Shown in pieces: positions 5,342-8,462 of a stretch of DNA of 8,462 nt (its first letter is position 1; the number at the start of each line of letters is the position of its first letter). A program made the translations under genes and the position numbers. The notes under the pieces were generated by a model that did not search any database, was not told the origin of the DNA, and saw nothing but the letters and a program-made list of their open reading frames with translations. The stretch covers positions 1 to 8,462 of the forward strand of contig JAENIX010000025.1 of the NCBI GenBank assembly GCA_016844415.1. Reading direction: 5' to 3'. The stretch is from Actinomycetota bacterium (lineage in GTDB: Bacteria > Desulfobacterota > Deferrimicrobia > Deferrimicrobiales > Deferrimicrobiaceae).

Positions 5342-7072
5342 GTGGACAAGGAAAACCGCAACTCCCCTGAGCAGGATCCGGGCTCGGGCAGCACCGACCT
5401 GGATAAGCTCCTGGAGGAGCGCGCCCGGCTCGAAGAGCTCATTCATAAGAAATTCACGCAGACCATCACGGTCATGTTCACCGACTTCAAGGGCTCCACC
5501 GCGCTCGCCGAATCCGAGGGTGACGTGACGATCCGGCTCCTGATCAAGAAGCACCACGACATGCTCTTCCCCATCATCAAGGAAAACGAGGGGGTCCTCG
5601 TAAAGACCATGGGAGACGGCACTCTCTCCTGGTTCGGCAAGGCCCAGAACGCCGTCCGCGCGGCCGTCCGCTTTCAGAAGACCCTCAAGGAATTCAACCA
5701 GGGCAGACCCCCCGGAAAGACACCCCTCCTGGTGCGCATAGGGCTCAACACGGGCATGGGGATCGTGGAGGAGAACGACATCTTCGGCGACGCGGTCAAC
5801 GTCGCGTCCCGGTTCGAGTCGCTGGCCGGCCCCCGCGAGATCTACATCTCCGAGACGACATTCGAGTCGCTCGAGTCCAGGGATGAATTCCGTTGCCGCC
5901 TCGTCAAGACGACCGAGCTCAAGGGGAAGGCCGGGGTTCACAAGGTCTTCAAGGTTTTCTGGGATGATGCGGAAAGCGCGGAGGACCCGCCGCCGGGAGG
6001 CGCCGCCGAGCAGGCCGGCGGAAGGAACGCGCATGGGTATTCACCCTTCCAGAGACCCGGTTCCTCCCAGGGTACGGGGCCCCGGCTCGGGATCCCCTTC
6101 ATGCCCAGGCCCTCGGTCCAGAGGAGGCAGCTGGACACGGGGAAAACCCTCGACGAGCGCGCGACGCTGGACCGCGCAACCAACGAGATCAAGTCGCTGA
6201 TCGTGAGGAAAGGAGACACCTTCAGGATGTCCGGCGAGGGGTACAAGGTGCACGACGACATCATCGTCGAGCAGGGTGGACTCCTCGTTATCGAAGACGC
6301 CCAGGTTTTCTTCGCGGAGGACGCCGGGATCGTTTCAACGGGAACCTTCAGGGCGAAAAACACCCTTTTCAGCGCCATGAACCCGGTCAAGGGCTGGAGG
6401 AACGTATTGATCGACCCGCGGGACGGAAGGGTCAATCCAATCGAGGAGTGCACCTTCAGCTTCGGAAAAGGAAGAGCGTGGGGCTCCCTGCCCGCCTCAT
6501 CCGAGGCGCGGAACATTCACATCAACGAATCCTTCCTGTACGGCGGCGGCCTGCTGGTACGGAATGCTTCACAGAAGACTCTCTCCGTGAACGGTTGCAC
6601 GTTCCGACGCTGCTCGGCGCACGAGGGGGGCGGAATATTTCTCGTCGCATCCAGGGTCGATATCGGCAAGTCCACCTTCGACAACTGCACCGCCAGGGTT
6701 TCCGGTGGTGGGGTATTCTGCCTCGACACCTCGTCGAACCTTCGGGGGTGCACGTTTACCGGTTGCTCCGCCGACAAGGGTGGCGGCGGAATGGCCTGCC
6801 ATCATTCGAGCCCCGTCGTGGAAAACTGCACTTTCGAGAAGTGCATCTCGAAATTCCTCTACGGAGGCGGCCTCCATTCCGCCAATTCGGAACCGACGGT
6901 ATCCGGCTGCAGGTTCCTGCGATGCAGCGCAAGCAAGGACGGGGGGGGCCTCTATAGCGACGCCGGAAGCAGACCGAAAGTCCTTCAAACGATCTTCACC
7001 GACTGCGTCCCCAACGGAGCCAACTCGCCGGCATGGGACCCCAATTCGGGGAAGAAAGGCCGGTTCCTGTAA
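5342..7072 (+). CDS. Class III adenylate cyclase fused to a C-terminal right-handed beta-helix domain
   Basis: A 576-residue protein with no signal peptide or membrane segment, so probably cytosolic. Residues 18-38 are a charged helix leading into a class III cyclase domain (about 40-205). All key positions can be placed: metal aspartates D48 (FTDFKGST) and D92 (MGDG), adenine-selecting K88 and D146 (ENDIFGD), and transition-state N153 and R157 (VNVASR). It should therefore make cAMP from ATP rather than cGMP. A Pro/Gly-rich linker (about 212-262) joins it to a region from about 300 on, of parallel beta-helix type, with repeated CTFxxCSAxxGGG(I/V/M/L) coils at 419-556. Such helices usually bind carbohydrate or protein, or act as a scaffold; no lyase active site is evident. 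The GTG start at 5342 has GAGG 11 bases upstream and lies 16 bases after the GspE-like stop, so the two genes are probably one transcript. An upstream in-frame ATG at 5150 lies inside the ATPase gene and gives unrelated residues, so it was not used. Confidence 0.88.
   Translation: MDKENRNSPEQDPGSGSTDLDKLLEERARLEELIHKKFTQTITVMFTDFKGSTALAESEGDVTIRLLIKKHHDMLFPIIKENEGVLVKTMGDGTLSWFGKAQNAVRAAVRFQKTLKEFNQGRPPGKTPLLVRIGLNTGMGIVEENDIFGDAVNVASRFESLAGPREIYISETTFESLESRDEFRCRLVKTTELKGKAGVHKVFKVFWDDAESAEDPPPGGAAEQAGGRNAHGYSPFQRPGSSQGTGPRLGIPFMPRPSVQRRQLDTGKTLDERATLDRATNEIKSLIVRKGDTFRMSGEGYKVHDDIIVEQGGLLVIEDAQVFFAEDAGIVSTGTFRAKNTLFSAMNPVKGWRNVLIDPRDGRVNPIEECTFSFGKGRAWGSLPASSEARNIHINESFLYGGGLLVRNASQKTLSVNGCTFRRCSAHEGGGIFLVASRVDIGKSTFDNCTARVSGGGVFCLDTSSNLRGCTFTGCSADKGGGGMACHHSSPVVENCTFEKCISKFLYGGGLHSANSEPTVSGCRFLRCSASKDGGGLYSDAGSRPKVLQTIFTDCVPNGANSPAWDPNSGKKGRFL
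6596..7006 (+). repeat. Cysteine-rich beta-helix coil repeats within the cyclase fusion protein
   Basis: Residues 419-555 consist of consecutive coils of about 25-27 residues. Their openings read CTFRRC (419), STFDNC (444), CTFTGC (470), CTFEKC (496), CRFLRC (523) and TIFTDC (550). Five of the six are followed six to eight residues later by GGG plus a hydrophobic residue (GGGI, GGGV, GGGM, GGGL, GGGL). The repeats are diverged at DNA level, so they look old rather than recently duplicated. The pattern resembles PbH1/Pmp-type beta-helix repeats. Confidence 0.8.
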
Positions 7073-7108
7073 ATCCGCGTATGTTCCTCCACGACCTGTC
7101 TTTTTCCC

Positions 7109-7137
7109 TTGAAATAGATGCCGCGATTGGATATGAA
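7109..7137 (+). promoter_or_regulatory. Candidate sigma-70 promoter for mlaEF
   Basis: TTGAAA (7109-7114, 5 of 6 to the -35 consensus) and TATGAA (7132-7137, 4 of 6 to the -10 consensus) are separated by exactly 17 bases in an AT-richer stretch. Transcription would start near 7144-7146, about 40 bases before the mlaE ATG. If real, mlaEF can be transcribed separately from the ATPase-cyclase genes. This is consensus matching by eye only. Confidence 0.4.
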
Positions 7138-7144
7138 TATCCAA
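7127..7144. promoter_or_regulatory. 18-base palindrome (candidate operator) over the mlaE promoter -10 box
   Basis: TTGGATATGAATATCCAA is a perfect inverted repeat with 8-base arms around a GA centre. It overlaps the candidate -10 box, the usual place for a repressor site. No T-run follows, so it is not a rho-independent terminator for the cyclase gene. The binding protein is unknown. Confidence 0.45.
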
Positions 7145-7146
7145 CA

Positions 7147-7176
7147 CCTTGGACATTCCCATGCATGTTTTCAAGG
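7147..7176 (+). promoter_or_regulatory. Possible hairpin masking the mlaE ribosome binding site
   Basis: CCTTGGA (7147-7153) can pair with TTCAAGG (7170-7176) over seven positions including one G-U pair, leaving a 16-base loop. The 3' arm covers most of the AAGGAG ribosome binding site (7173-7178), so folding would reduce mlaE translation. The stem is short and may be chance. Confidence 0.25.
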
Positions 7177-7183
7177 AGAACAG

Positions 7184-7972
7184 ATGCTCCAATTAATTGA
7201 AAAATTAGGCGGCCTGACCCTTTATCACGTCAACCAGGCCGGCAGGATGGGGGTGTTCCTCCTTTCGTCACTGTTATGCGTATTTACCCCTCCATACAAG
7301 ATCTCCCCCATCATAAAGCAGATCCAAATGATCGGAACGCTATCGGTATTCGTCATTCTTTTTACCGGCGGGTTCACCGGAATGGTCATCGGACTTCAAG
7401 GTTACAACACCCTGCGACAATTCGGCGCCGAAGGCCTGTTGGGCTCGGCGGTTGCGCTGAGCCTCATCAGGGAGCTGGGCCCGGTTATGACCGCGCTCAT
7501 GGTAACCGGCCGCGCCGGCTCCGCTATATGCGCCGAGATCGGCATCATGCGCATCTCGGAACAGATCGACGCGCTGGACTGCATGGCGATCGATCCCCAC
7601 AAATTCATCATGGCCCCCAAGTTCGTGGCTGGAATCATTTCCCTGCCGCTGCTGACATCCCTATTCGACGTCGTGGGGATTCTCGGAGGTTACCTCGTCG
7701 CAGTGGGCCTGCTCAAGGGGAACGAGGGCTCGTATTTCGCAAGCATGTACAAGGCGGTCGGGTTCAAGGATGTCTACATGGGATTCTTGAAATCCTTCAC
7801 ATTCGGCCTGCTGATCACATGGATATGCTCCAGCAAAGGGTATTTCGTTCATCTGGAGCGCAAGGCGAGCTTCGGGGCCGAGGGCGTAAGCAGGGTGACG
7901 ACAAGCGCGGTGGTCCTGACCTCGGTTGCGATACTGGTTTTCGACTACTTCCTGACATCGATCCTTCTATGA
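7184..7972 (+). CDS. mlaE: MlaE-family ABC transporter permease (phospholipid/MCE-type transport)
   Basis: Inner-membrane permease of an Mla-type ABC system that moves phospholipids between inner and outer membranes and helps keep outer-membrane lipid asymmetry. The 262 residues match the family length. The family core is clear: RELGPVMTALMVTGRAGSA (96-114), then AEIGIMRISEQIDALDCMAIDP (117-138), with E97, E118 and E126. Hydrophobic segments lie near 51-72, 90-109, 147-175, 202-215 and 238-260, after an N-terminal amphipathic stretch (about 20-36). The ATG at 7184 is chosen because AAGGAG lies 5 bases upstream; a start at 7118 would add 22 unconserved residues. The stop codon overlaps the mlaF start (ATGA), indicating translational coupling. 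An upstream palindrome and candidate promoter suggest its own control. It could serve another MCE substrate, since MlaE homologues are shared among such systems. Confidence 0.93.
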   Translation: MLQLIEKLGGLTLYHVNQAGRMGVFLLSSLLCVFTPPYKISPIIKQIQMIGTLSVFVILFTGGFTGMVIGLQGYNTLRQFGAEGLLGSAVALSLIRELGPVMTALMVTGRAGSAICAEIGIMRISEQIDALDCMAIDPHKFIMAPKFVAGIISLPLLTSLFDVVGILGGYLVAVGLLKGNEGSYFASMYKAVGFKDVYMGFLKSFTFGLLITWICSSKGYFVHLERKASFGAEGVSRVTTSAVVLTSVAILVFDYFLTSILL

Positions 7973-8462
7973 GCATGGTCCCTATCATACAGATGGTGAA
8001 CGTCGAGAAGACGTTCGGCACCCAGAAGGTCCTGCGCGGCGTGAACCTCGCCATCATGGAGGGGAAAACCACCGTAATCGTGGGGGGAAGCGGCCAGGGG
8101 AAAAGCGTGATCATAAAGCACATGCTCGGGCTCGTGGAGCCGGACAGCGGCGAGGTCCTGATCAACGGCAAGGACATAAACAGGATCGGCAAGAAGGAGC
8201 TCTGCGACATCAGGATGCAATTCGGCGTCCTCTTCCAGAACTCGGCCCTCTTCGATTCCATGAACGTTTTCGACAACGTCGCCCTCCCCCTGCGCGAGAG
8301 AACCACCCTGTCCGAGAGCAAGATCGCGGAAATAGTCAACGACAAGCTCGAATTGATGGATGTGAAGGGGACCAACGAAAAATATCCGGCGCAGATCAGC
8401 GGAGGGATGAAGAAACGGGTCGGACTGGCCCGCGCCCTGGTGCTGAATCCTAAAATAGTCTT
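7969..8462 (+). CDS. mlaF: MlaF-family ABC transporter ATPase, N-terminal 164 residues (3' end outside window)
   Basis: ATP-binding partner of MlaE, acting on the cytoplasmic face of the inner membrane. The ATG at 7969 overlaps the mlaE stop by ATGA with no strong ribosome binding site, so coupled translation is likely; a second ATG at 7975 is possible. Visible motifs are Walker A GGSGQGKS (39-46), the Q-loop VLFQNSALFDSMNVFDNVALPLRE region (Q90), and the ABC signature ISGGMKKRVGLARAL (143-157). The ALFDSMNVFDNV stretch is characteristic of MlaF rather than of other ABC ATPases. Walker A has Gln at the position where family members often have Ser. The window ends just before Walker B. An MCE-domain substrate-binding gene (mlaD) is expected next but cannot be seen. 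Confidence 0.93.
   Translation, partial: MSMVPIIQMVNVEKTFGTQKVLRGVNLAIMEGKTTVIVGGSGQGKSVIIKHMLGLVEPDSGEVLINGKDINRIGKKELCDIRMQFGVLFQNSALFDSMNVFDNVALPLRERTTLSESKIAEIVNDKLELMDVKGTNEKYPAQISGGMKKRVGLARALVLNPKIV

Noticed and set aside
7060..7108. T-run TTTTT after the cyclase gene as a rho-independent terminator
   Set aside because: No GC-rich hairpin lies directly before the T-run.

Overview
The window is GC-rich bacterial DNA (about 60 % G+C by eye) carrying eight protein genes, the first and last cut by the window edges. The organism is Gram-negative: there is a lipobox outer-membrane-type lipoprotein, an Mla-type ABC phospholipid transporter, and a GspE/PilB-family ATPase. The mix of an eukaryotic-type class I aldolase, a cobalamin-binding radical SAM protein, a GspE-like protein and mlaEF resembles Desulfobacterota/Geobacter-like genomes, but this lineage call is a weak inference. 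No mobile element, CRISPR array, tRNA or rRNA was seen, and no gap between genes exceeds 150 bases.

Left part (1-1713): the C-terminal end of a YbaK/EbsC-type aminoacyl-tRNA deacylase on the plus strand converges, 7 bases apart, on a two-gene minus-strand unit. That unit is class I fructose-bisphosphate aldolase followed 25 bases later by a small glycine-zipper (17 kDa surface antigen type) lipoprotein.

Middle part (1714-3279): a 150-base divergent intergenic region leads into a cobalamin-binding-domain radical SAM protein that starts at TTG and looks related to the TsrM tryptophan 2-C-methyltransferase group. Its substrate cannot be read from the sequence.

Right part (3376-7072): a GspE/PilB-family secretion or pilus ATPase has four MshEN-like half-repeats at its N terminus. 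Sixteen bases downstream is a GTG-started class III adenylate cyclase fused to a C-terminal right-handed beta-helix with a regular ladder of cysteines. This pair is the most unusual part of the window: a motor ATPase with a possible c-di-GMP-binding domain, apparently co-transcribed with a soluble cAMP-making enzyme of unusual architecture.

Right edge (7073-8462): a short regulatory region holds a candidate sigma-70 promoter, an 18-base palindrome over its -10 box and a hairpin that would mask the ribosome binding site. It precedes mlaE and mlaF, which overlap by ATGA. They encode the permease and ATPase of a phospholipid (MCE-type) ABC transporter; mlaF runs off the window, and an mlaD/MCE gene would be expected beyond it.
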